Assembly: GCA_037178855.1 (NCBI GenBank)
Contig: JASJZC010000006.1
Span: 8,970,501-9,034,500 of the forward strand
Reading direction: 5' to 3'
Source: Oscheius sp. JU75
Lineage: Eukaryota > Nematoda > Chromadorea > Rhabditida > Rhabditidae
DNA: 64,000 bases
Below the pieces are notes generated by a model. The model saw nothing but the letters and a program-made list of their open reading frames with translations. It made no database searches and was not told the DNA's origin. Below are positions 36,715-48,800 of this stretch, piece by piece. The position numbers and the translations under genes are program-made. Position 1 is the stretch's first letter; every line of letters starts with the position of its first letter.

Positions 36715-38168
36715 ACTGCTCGTTCCCCTTTTCAAACGCGAGCCCGGACGGAGTTCTTCCAGGTCTCTTTTCTGTGATACTATTCTTAATTTATACTGCT
36801 TGTTTTGTTCTTGCGGCTATAGTTTTAACAGCCGAAATGTAGCCTATATGGGTTCTGTACTGCGTTTTTCTGTATAAATGAAAGAGTTTACTTGAAATAG
36901 ACCTGTTCCTGTGATCTTCCAGCAGATTTGGGCTCATGAGAGGCGCTAGCAGAAGAATCTGACTTACTAATGGTTTGGATGCTTGGAAAGTAGCTGGCAG
37001 TCTAGCAGTGTCAAAAGGCTTTACATATGTGGCGATCTCCCGTTTTCCGAACGAAAGAAACTAGAACGGTCGAAACAGCATTTCGTTCGGATATTCAACG
37101 CTCTGTGGCAGTGAATATGCAGGATTCCTCTGCGAACCAGTCGTGTATGAAAAAGGTCTACTACACTTTTCTCGGCAGTGTGGTCTCTTATGACAACCTC
37201 TGACACCAGATTCCGTCTAGCCTTGTCTTTTCTCATCTGCTGTGAATCCAAACGTCTGGGGGTCTTGAAATGGGAATTGTGGCTGTGAAACCACGTTCTG
37301 ATTTCAGCAATGCTTCCTTCTCGAAGTACATACTTTTATTGGTACTTGGATGCTAACTATTTGGGTGCCGAGTCGAATCGAGTCGAGCCGTGTCCGACCA
37401 GAATAAAGCGTACATTGCTCAAACTAAGAAAAAATCAGATGTTTATTGTTGTGCAAACATCATTCTAGGGCAATTGGCTCGACTCAATTCGAGTCCATTT
37501 CGAGCCTGCTCGGAATCGAATTATAATGCTAACACGCGTATTGTAAATTTTTTGCTGTATCACGTTAGTAGGGGTACTGCCGGCCGGAAACTGTCAGTTA
37601 AAATTGATGAAAAAACAGGACATGAAGGATGAGTACGTTATGATTTTTTCTGACTTTTGAATCATCTATTTTCTGGAATAAGATTTTGCTGAAAACATGT
37701 CTGTTTAAGCAGTGTACTTTCTGTAATGTGATCAGTGAAATAAAAGCCTGTTTACTTCTAAAAAAAAAAGAACAAGAAACGGCTATAAAACTGAAAAGTT
37801 TCAAAACTTCGAATAAAACATGTTTTGAATTGGCGCGTAGAGTTGGTGCACAATGGTATACGGAAGTGTACGGACTACAGTAATCCGAAGGCTATAATTA
37901 GGCCTAAAATATGTTCGGTTAGCTTTTTTTTGTTCGTTCTATTTTTTTTTCTTTCGTGTTTGCTCGTAAATTGGTGTCAAAAAAACCTCCTGAGCATAGC
38001 AGAAAACATTAAAGAAATTAGCTAATTTTTTTTTAAATCAGCTGAACCTTTTTTAGTGTGTGGTAAGACCATTTCAATCCGTAAATTGTCGAAACTTTAC
38101 GCCCCGTTTATTTCCGTCTGGCCGCTGCCTTTTACTTCTCTCATCACCATTTTTCAGGTAAATACGCA
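36715..38168. other. Intergenic, no gene seen
   Basis: 1.45 kb, AT-rich toward the right end. A weak GAGTTGGTGCAC word at 37840. CACCATTTTTCAG precedes the H3 start by about 10 nt. Confidence 0.4.
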
Positions 38169-38657
<489 letters not shown>

Positions 38658-39568
38658 GAAGTCGTGCCACTACAAACAACCGCCTCTAATAACCCAACAG
38701 TTCTCATCAGAACTATCCACTACAATTGTCTATTTTGCATGGCATAAAGCCTTTCTCTTCCAAGCCCTTGTTTTGTCTCTACAGCCTGACATCGATACCT
38801 CTCGTGGCAAAGTAGATCACCGACCGTTATAAAGGTCTTCTAGTTCTTTTTGAAAGGTGCTTGGTCGAGTGATCTAGAGTTAAACGATTCGGTGGTAAGC
38901 CCACCAGTTGTTCGTAGGCGTTGTAGCGTTGTCGAAAAAAAATCATTATCTCTGAGCTTGGTTTAACAGAAGCTAAAACTTGTCGATTGCGGACGCCTAC
39001 GACATTCCTACTACAAATCAGTGAAGCTAATCATTGGAAGGCAACCACTAATCATTAGAGTTGGCTTTTTTATGCTTTTCGGCCTGGTGCGAGTCATTCT
39101 TGAGCTCCGTTGCTAGTCGTACTTGTCCAGCCTGAGTTTCTGCGCGGTTTTGGAAAGCCCTTCTTTCGCTGCGCTGCAGTCTCAGATGTTCCAATCTGCG
39201 CTGCCTCGCGCTTCTTGGCTTGAAAACTGGGAAAAAAATGCGGCATAGCGTAGCTAGAATTAGATTCCGAAGACCGCGGCGCAGCTCAGATCGAGAAATT
39301 GCAAAATTGGCGCAGCACGGGTTTTGGACAAGCCTGGTCGTGCTTTTGGGTGATCCCGTCTTCCGAAATTCACCAGGCGTCTGCAGGCCTGTTGAGTTTT
39401 CAATGCCAGTGAATCTTCTGCCAGCTAGACTTCGTTGACTTAATTACGAAATCCTAATTTTCTCGAACCTATAAACGTCGTTTATTCTAGTTATATTTTA
39501 CAACTATCGCGATATACTTTAACAGAGTCGGGTTCGTTTAAAGAGAAAAAACATGGTCTAGCACAGAT
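38658..39568. other. Intergenic
   Basis: H3 3'UTR-like sequence to about 38780, which is also duplicated at the second H3 locus (to about 53815), then about 800 bp without a supported gene. Confidence 0.4.
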
Positions 39569-42280
39569 CTACCGATCGACCTCTCCGAACACGATATCCA
39601 TAGTTCCGATGACGGCTACCACGTCGGCAATGAGACTCATGTAGCAGACCTAAAGTCGTTATTTTTAAGATAAGTCGCAAAAAAAGAAAATACGTCGTGG
39701 ATAGCAGCTAGATGAGGGAAGCCGGGAGCACGAACGTAGCATCTGTAGGGCCGGCTGCCGCCGTCAGAGACGAGGTAGACTCCAAATTCGCCCTTGGGAG
39801 CCTCGATGGGCACGTAGGTGGCGCCGGGCGGGACTTGGAAGCCCTCAGTAAAGAATTTGAAGTGGTGAATGAGCGACTCCATCGAATCCTGGAAAAAAAA
39901 CGGAGGATAAACGCACAGTTGTGTCTCTGGGAGAACGTTGCCCTGACATCGTAGCTCGACTAAAAGAGCGACAGCTGGCTCTTTGTCATGGTAAAAGTGA
40001 AAATTAAAAGAGTTTTCTAAGCCTGCGTCTTCGACGAAACGGTCTATTTCAAGGGTAGATGTTAGCCCTCTTACCTTCATCTCCGCTCGCTTCGGAGCGC
40101 AAACTTTGTGATCATCGGTCTTGATCTCTCCGGGCGGCATTTTGTTCAGACATTGTAGGATGATTCTCAGCGACTGGCGCATCTCCTCTACACGGCACAG
40201 ATACCTCAATTTCGTCCATTTTTAAGTCCAACATACTAAAAAAAGAACCTGTCATAGCAATCTCCCTTGGTCCCGACAGGAACATCGAATTCGACCTGGT
40301 CATAGGCATCGTAGGGGTGCGAGACGCGCACGTCCTGCTTAATGCCCGATCCGCGGACCATCACGCCGGAAAAGCCCCAATTGAGGGCGTCCGCGGCCGA
40401 TACGAGTCCAATATCGATGGTTCGGGCCTTCCAGATTCGGTTCTCGGTCAGCATGTCTTCCAGCTCGTCAATGCGCTCGGGGAACTTGACGGCCCAGTCA
40501 TAGATGTCGTCCATCAGACCGATGGGCATGTCGAAGGCCACGCCACCCGGTCGTACATAGTTCGCATGCATACGGGCTCCCGAGACGCGCTCGGAGAACT
40601 CGAACAGCTTTTCGCGCTCTGAATGTTTTTTTAATGAGAAAAGATTGAGAGAAAAAAAACCTTCGAACATCCAGAAGAATGGGGTCATGGCTCCGATATC
40701 GAGAGCATGAGTCGTGATGCCCATAATGTGATTCTGGATGCGGGTGAGCTCGCCGAAGAGGGCTGAAACTTGAATTTTAGGCAAGAACAACTGGGTTCGG
40801 AGCGGATTTGGATGGTCTATCATCCACTTCTTCATAGTTTAAGAGTATTTTCTAGGACAGAAGTGCTATAAGACTGAAAGTTGATTTGGCCCTGCAAAAC
40901 TTTGGAAGTTATTTGACCACCAAAAGACAACTAAATCCAGGGAGTAAGATGCATGACCGTCTGAATTGTCACAACGCTCTGAAATCGACCAAAACGCATT
41001 GCAAACTCGGTACAAGGCTCCCAGTTTCAATAGAAAAAAAGGACAAGGCCCTCAAGACATACCGCCTATGTAAGCGCTTAGGTATAAACATAAGTGTCTG
41101 GATAGACTCGAAGAAACTTTTAGACATCAGAAGTCTCACAGCGACTGTTTATTTCGGGGAATTAAGAGTCAATATTTGCATGATAGCCTGTCTAAAAACA
41201 TTGTCTTCTACTTCACGGATCAACGCAAAAAAAATATGAAACTCACTTCGAATGAACTTGGCCCTTGGAGGAATATCAATGCCCAAGAGCTTTTCTACAG
41301 CCAGCGACCAGGCCTGCTCGTTGCACATCATTGAGACGTAGTCAAGACGATCGAAATAGGGTAGAGCTTGGGTGTAGGTCTTGTACTCGATGAGTTTTTC
41401 CGTGGCGCGATGCAGGAGACCGATATGGGGGATGGCCTTGATGATGACTTCTCCCTCGAGCTTCAGCACCAGACGCAGCACTCCGTGAGCGGCCGGATGC
41501 TGGGGTCCAAAATTCAGAATCATGTTCTCCAAGTTCTTCTCACTGAAAAATGAGTTTTAACTAGTTTAAGCCCGTTTTCAACAATTTAATCTTCCATAAG
41601 GTCCATATTTTAGAAAGAAAATAGAACATAAAAGTCTGCCGCGTGGCGCAGTCGGTAGGCTCTCAGATCACCAATCAAAAGATGTCAGATTCGGTTCGGT
41701 TAAACCTTCATGAAACTCTCGAAAACTCCTTCCAAAGTTTTTTTGCATCGATAGCTGGACTAAAAGGTATCATTTTTGCAATTTTAGACTATAAAAACCT
41801 TCAGAATGAGTATTAGAGGAATCTATGAAGATCTACCCCAGCGAGAATCAAGCCCGACATCTTTCGATTTTTAATCTGGGCGTTAATTGACTGCACCATG
41901 CGGTAAATTTAACTTTTTTTTTGTAGATAATAGCTGGACCGTATAGAGGTCACTAACCGATGTTTTCCCTCATAGGAGTCGGAAAGAACGGGCGAATCAA
42001 TGAGAAGCTTCTCGAACTTGTCCAGCCCGATTGCCTTGTCGTAGTCGGTATGTCGCTCGGACATCCACAGGGCATTTAGGGTACCTCCGGTCTTAATTTT
42101 TCCATTAAAATTTGAAAAGATGTTAAAAATTACCTTGAACTGTCTCTCGAACTTGGCATCCGGGTACCAAATAGTGTGAGAATCACGCTGGGAATCTAGC
42201 GGCTTTGACAGACGGGTCAGCAGTCCCTGAGAGGCGCCGGTAGCCCGGGAACACACACCAGCCACACGACTTCCCAGCAT
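39569..42280 (-). CDS. NDUFS2: NADH:ubiquinone oxidoreductase 49 kDa subunit
   Basis: Exons: 42134-42280, 41958-42091, 41247-41542, 40661-40762, 40249-40618, 40075-40204, 39694-39888, 39569-39649; about 484 aa. Core complex I subunit lining the quinone site. The presequence [19 protein letters not shown] is mitochondrial. Family blocks: [122 protein letters not shown] and the end [12 protein letters not shown]. The ubiquinone-site His and Tyr motifs ([16 protein letters not shown]) are intact. TTTTCAG lies 6 nt before the ATG. The 415-nt intron 2 holds two tRNA-like elements. Confidence 0.95.
41639..41702 (+). repeat. tRNA-like element in NDUFS2 intron 2
   Basis: GCCGCGTGGCGCAGTCGGTAG and a decayed B box (GATTCGGTTCGG). 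Confidence 0.5.
41845..41915 (-). repeat. tRNA-like element in NDUFS2 intron 2, relative of 408-492
   Basis: Minus strand: ACCGCATGGTGCAGTCAATTA and GGGCTTGATTCTCGC. It shares the ACCGCATGGTGCAGTC head with the TRIP12 intron copy. Confidence 0.55.
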
Positions 42281-42828
42281 GGCTGTCTGAAAACTTTTGA
42301 AATGGGACTGTAAACTCAAAGTATCCGAAGGACCCCGACAGTGACCTCGTTCAATCAGTCAAGCGTTCAAAATTAACAGAGGAAATGAAGAGGTTCGGAG
42401 GGTTTCTGCGATTTTCAAGAAAAAAATTACGAATATCGTGTTGCAGCCCACTTTTAATATAGATAATTGCAAAAAAAGGAACTTTTTGAACCGAATGTCC
42501 CAAATCTGTCTAGCCCGGTGAAGTCACCAAAGCCGGCAATTTGTTCATTCTGAACTGATAACGACGTCAAAATGGACAAAAGGCTAGAATTAGCTTTCAC
42601 ACGGATCATACCAACTGTTTCCAATTTCCGAAGGGCTTTCTTACACGCTTCAATCGGTAAAAGCGGCAAAAAAAATGTGAAAAACGACATAAAGTTGCTT
42701 CAAACTCAAGATTTAACCAAAATTTAGATATGAAAATCCGCCGAAACGAGAACTTCTTCAAAGAATCAAGACACGGCTGCAATACTTTATATACGAGATC
42801 AAAAATTGAACAAAAAAGAGGGGCAGTT
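42281..42828. other. Intergenic between NDUFS2 and NCAPD3
   Basis: About 550 bp, no supported exon. Confidence 0.4.
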
Positions 42829-45800
42829 TTAGTTTTCTGAGATGGCATCCATCGACGGTTGTCTTCCGGTGACTAAAACCATTTTTTTTGTAATAAAATT
42901 TAAAAAAGCTTACGTCTACGCGAAGCAGCTAGACGACGCTGTGTAACGTTGTCGTCGGACTGAATGGCTGATAGCTCCAGATTCGCAAATGTTAGCTGAA
43001 AAAAAAACGCTTTTATAGCGAAACTCTTATTTGAACTGCGCAGATTTTTTTTGAACTTGGGTCCCGCCACGAACTTCCTTCAAACTGCTCATTTTGCATT
43101 TTTTAAGCTGTAGATACGTCTATTTTAACTTTATAAAAAATTCACAGAAATGACCGTACGAGACGAAAGGCAGCGTTCTCCCCTATTTTTCCCCGTTATC
43201 CTTGATAATTATTTTTTGTGGAAATAGACGTATATGGTGTAGAATTTAACGCCGAATCGATTAAACACACTTGGAAGTCATAAAAATGAGTGTAAGGCAC
43301 CGAAAAATGCAAAATATCGGTTTGGGAGAAGTTCGTGCCGGGACCCAAATTCAAAAAAGCCCGCCATTTTCAAAAAGAAACTTACATTAGCCATGGTCTT
43401 ATTCGGTGTGGAGAAGGCTCTGGTTGGGAGGGCCGTCTCGTTCGGATCCGTGGTCACCGACCCCTCCCTGGTTCGTTTTCTCGGCTTCGGATTGGGGGGC
43501 TCCTGGAAGGAAGCGCTGTTTTCTTTCTCCGCGCTCGAGGAACTCGTCGTCGTCGATTTGGTCCTTTTTGAGGAGGCCGTAGAGACAGGTTCTTTTAGCT
43601 GTTCCAGTGAGACACTGCGTCTCGATGAATTCTGCTCGCCGCTGGGCTTGCTTCGAGACGTGTTCCTGGACGATGACCTCGTCACGTTCTGAAAGGGTAC
43701 GTTCATAACATGTTACAAGCTGTTTGTGCTCTCTACTGGTGCTATCGAACGTCTGTCAGGGGCCCTAGCTCTCTCTCTCTCTCTCTCTCAAACTTTTTAT
43801 TCAGGAGATTGTCCCAAGCAAAAGAGAACCAAATCGACGAAAAAAAACATTTTCAGCACCCGAAGGCAGATTTCTATTGCGCATCGTGAGTGCTGAAAAT
43901 GGTTTTGGCCCGTCCCGTAACGCAGGGCACTGAAATCGTCCTTAGGCGCATGTCCGGTCCAAAGTCAAGAAGTGAACAGGCTTACAAGATCATTAGTCCC
44001 AAAAGGGACAATCGTCAACTTTGTAGTTACCTTAATCGGCTGCTGCACTTCTTCTTCTTCTTCCTCCTCCTCATTTTCTTCGGCTTCTACGCCCGCAACC
44101 GAATTGTTCCTCGAGACAGGCTCCGCCTTGATTTCGACAGCCGGCACAGTCTTTTCATCAGTTTCAGCCGACTGAGTATTTTCTTCCGGTTCGTCTATCG
44201 GAGCCGTTTCCTTTTCAGCCACTTCCAGATCCAGGGTCCGCGAGTTCTGTTCCATGTTCTCCTCGATTTCCATTTTAATGGGGACCAGGCGGTCCCTATC
44301 GAATTCGTCATCCTTCCTGAGCTTTCTCTTTCCGGTGTTTTGGGTCTGAAAACATAAAGTAAGCTCTTTTTTGGGAATCAAATCATTTTTGAGTCGTCTG
44401 AAGCCGCCTAGTCCATTTTCGAGAAAATTAGTTAGGGTTTGAGTGCGAGGAACCCGCGGTTCAATACCGTCAGGGGTCTTATTTTTTGTTAAAGTACCAT
44501 ATTGTAGAGTTTTTCGAGCTGAGTAAGAATATGCAGCCATATTTAGGGGTGTTTAAACAGTCTAAAATTAGTGGGTATGGCCGTTTAACTGTCTTGGTTG
44601 TGGCCGCAAAACTGTCTAACTGTCGTGATTGTGATTCCACGAGATCAGCCCTTTAAAGTTTCAGCAAAAAAGTTGGTGTATTGGTAAGAGGCACTGCAAC
44701 GAATCACACGACCCGAGTCCAATCTCCGTGCATAGAAAACTTTCACAACAAGCAATTTTGACAAGAAAAAAGCGCCAACCAAAAAAGAGGTGAGATTTGG
44801 AGGACTTTTGCTGCTTGCTTAACTCAGGATTTCGTGACACTTCTCTAGCAAACAACCACTTTTGTGGGGGGTAAAAACAAAAAATCACTTACTCTAATGG
44901 CGCTCATGATGATAGCAGCAGCTGCCAGACTCTTTCTATTGCGTTTTTTGGCTGCCTCCTCGGCAAGCTGCTTGGCGCGACGCTGTTCGTTGGCCTGCTG
45001 CTCCTAAATTTGCCTATTTTGAAAAATTTTAACCAATGAATACTACCTCGAACTTCTTAATATCGTACTCAATTTCGGCCTGGAGCTGCTTGTCTCCGCC
45101 CAGCACTTCCTGAATCTGCTCCTTGTGCTCAATACAGATGTTCCGGAGCACGATGAGACAGTTCTTCAGGAGGGGAGAGCGCTTCTCCTGGAGGAAGGCT
45201 CGGACCTCGAGCAGATGCGGCATAATGGTCTGGATGATTCCCTTGCGGAAGGCCTCGGAAATCATCTTCTTTGCCGCCGCCAGAATGGCCGGTGGGGGCT
45301 CGTCCTCGTCCTCCTCGTTGCCTTTGCCGACGTCCAGGGAGAGCTTGATCTCCTTCGAGGACATGATCTGAAGTTTTTTGGTTACGAGGAACGGAAAAGA
45401 CCGGACGACATGGTGGTCAAGCCAAACGAACTTACAGAACAGTCCGGGTTCTTGGACTCATAGGGTTAGTAACTTTTGTTCACAAACGATTATGAACAAA
45501 AGTTACGCTTTGGCTCCTACCGTAACTTTTTATTTACAATTTTCACAGCGAAAGCCCCGCCCGCTTTACTTTTGTTCACAAGTTCTATGAACAAAAGTTG
45601 CGGTCAATAGGCTACCATAACTTTTGCAGAGGTTACTAATAGCCTCATATAACCATGCACTCTCACGTCTGTTTTCCACCATTTCCTTGTCTCATACCCT
45701 GTCTGAACATACATTTAAAGAAAAGAGTTAGCCAGTCATGGATCAACCTAAACCATGAAAACCTACATCGAAAGCATCAGCCAAGACCGCCTGAACCTTC

Positions 45801-48800
45801 TTGTCCCTGAAGACGTACTCCTCAGTGACCACGGGCATCAGAGCCTTCTCGCAGATGTGGGCCATGATCGTGAATTTGTCCTTGTCATCGAATGTGTTCA
45901 TCTAGAGTTTTTTTAAGGTCAATAAGATTATAAAAATTAGCACCTTACCATAAATTTATACAAGCGCATTCGATTCTCCTTGTTGCACTTGCCACTCAGG
46001 GTGAATTTTAGGGTCGCGTCGATCTCAAGATCCTCTGCCTCTCCTGTCAGATGATTTTTCGAGATGTCATTGAAATAGAGGAGACATTCGATAAAATGCC
46101 GATAGAACATGTCGGGAAACTGCTTTAGAAGTACATTTTTAAGGCAGAATTCGGCATATTTTCGAATATTTGCGTCCTCGTCCAGTATCATCGAGACGAA
46201 GCGGTACATGATCTGGCCCTCCCAGCGGATATACTGCTCTTTGATGAGATTTGTGAGCGATTCGAGGGTCTGATGACGGACCAGAGTCGAGCGATCCTTA
46301 AGACAGCCAGCAATCACGGGGCTGTAGCGGTCAACCAGCTGTGTGTTTCTGCAAAATTTCACCGTTTTTTTGTTATTAAATTAAAATACCTGATGCAGAG
46401 GTCACAAATGACGAGGATGATGTTGTTGCGGATCACGTGATCCTGATTGACACGGAGCTGATGCACGAAGACTGGCACGCATTCCTTAGCTCGATTGTAG
46501 TCCTGGAAACGGGGGGTTCGATTTTTCATGTCCCTGTCACGGCCCGGGCCATTTTTCGACCAGTCCAGGGGCCAACTAGGTCCCGGCGGTCTAAAAATTT
46601 TGCGCGACTCCCTCCTCTCCTTTTTTTCGCGCAATTTGCGCGATCTTTTCCCTTGCATGCCTGATTTTGGGTTTGATAAAAAGGTTCCCTTGGTGACACG
46701 GCATACGGGAAAACCCATCAGGATTTTGGAGACTGAATGTATAGGGATGCAAAACCTACCATGAGACAGAATTTTCCGAGTGCCAGGACACAGTAAGAGC
46801 GAACAATGCTGGTGAAGAGCTGTGCGCCGATCAGATGTGCCGGAATGATCGGGCCATTTCCTTGTGAGGAGGGGACGTTGCCTTGTGAGGAGGACGGTTG
46901 CTGCGAATTGAAGTTGCTGCTCCCGAAGGGGAATCGCTCGGATTGTACGGCTGACGGAGGCCGGGTGCTGATGAGAGACTGCTGCATTGAGGGGATAGCG
47001 GAATTCAGGATTCTTTCCCTGAGAACATGATCGTGCAGGATATGTTCCGAGGCCATGATCGTTTTCAGCGCCTCGACGAGCTTCTCGCAATTTTTCACGA
47101 GATTCGGAGAGAATTGAATCACTTCGCCAATCGTCGTGATGACGCGTATTAGACGATGTTCCATGGATTCCTGGCTGAAACAAGAGATTTTTCTTTCTGG
47201 GAAATAGGAAAATCAAAGCAGGGATGGTCTAAAAACTAAGTTTTTGACCAAAACAACTTTCCCATGAGGGGGATTCGAACCCCCGACCCTGTCCGAAAAA
47301 CATACCTCTCTCCCTGCTCGAGATGCAGTTCCTGGGCGAATTCCTCGAGATTCTTCTTGACCTTCTTCTGACAGGCCTTCAGCGTGATGACACCGAATGC
47401 CTCCAACTCGTGCTTGCCCTTGGCTGCCTCCCCGACGCCGTCGAACAGCTTGGCCAGCAGGAGATAGACAGTCGAGATGTTCGGGGCCGCGATGCTGAAA
47501 AAGTCATTATGAGGGGATATTTGCCCTTTTTTCCGGTTTTTATCTCTTATCCACAATTACGCTCACCGAGTAGCCTTTACAATATGGCGCTGTCGGTAAG
47601 TGCTCCGGTGCAAATCTCTATTATCTTCTGTGGGGGACTGTCTGTTTGTTTGTCCGAGTTCACGAAGCAAAAGCCATAATTTATTTGTAGTTAGTTATTG
47701 TTAATAGCTTTACAAGTCAAGTTGGTAGTTCGAGTTGCACTTGAAAACAGTCACGCTATAGAATAAGCGTAGCTGGTGTCACCATATTATAGTCTATAGT
47801 GACCATAATCACGCGCCATGTTCAGACAAGGTATGATAAAAACTTACAGATAATTTCCAAGTTTGTTTTTTAAATCGTCGACAAGTTGCCTCTTTTCTGC
47901 CGGCGGGATTTGTGCCGTGGCCGCGCAGAGTACCTTGGCCACGTAGCGGACCTTGTTGCTCCTGTTACCAGTCTCAAAGTTGTACCAGGTCTTCAGGGCC
48001 AGGTTGGGAGAAACCTGAAAATTTTTGCTCTTATTATGTTGAAAAGGTCTTACGTTGAAAACGACCGCCAGCTCGGCCAAAATCATCCATATGACGTCGT
48101 CCATGTCCGGATAACTGACCAGCTTCTCCTGCAGCGTGAGGACGATGAGCTCATCGATGGTCTTCTCCTGGTTTAGGAAGAACAAACTGCGCACCAGGAG
48201 ACGCCTAAAAAAGGGCATTTTTTAGCTTAAAGCTAGCTGAAAACTAGCCTATGATTGTCCTGCTGCTCTATCTTCTTCAACAGGCACCATGTGAGCTCCT
48301 TGGTCTCGCCGATCAGTGGAGTGATGAGGTATTCGGCAATGAGTTTCGAGGCAGTCTGCTGCACCGACTGCTCGCGATCGTTGATCATCGGCAGCACGTA
48401 TTCGAGCCAGGCGTCGTCGAACTCCTCGCTGGAAAACGTATTTTTTCAAAAAACCAAACGGCTCACTCGGTTACCGCTTCGATTCCAAAACTTAATGGCC
48501 CGGGTTCGATTTCTCGCTGGACAAAAAAGTTTTGTCTTGTCAAAAAGTTAAAAAGGTAAAAATTTCTCGTTTTTTGTCTAAAAAAAAATTTCAGGCCCGG
48601 TCAGTTGCCAAGACTGGCTTGCTTAAAACGCTTGGGCAACATCTCTGTGCATTTGGAAACGTCTTAATACATATATCTCCTTGCTTTCTACTCGGCCACC
48701 GGCGGCCAGACAGAGACGTGCGGTCAACTTTAAAAATAGATAAAAGAACTAACTAATGATGTTCGGTTTCCTGCAGCATGACGCTAAGTGACTCGGCTGC

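Noticed and set aside
43890-44357. 155-aa plus-strand frame
   Set aside because: Antisense of the acidic NCAPD3 exon 44031-44345.
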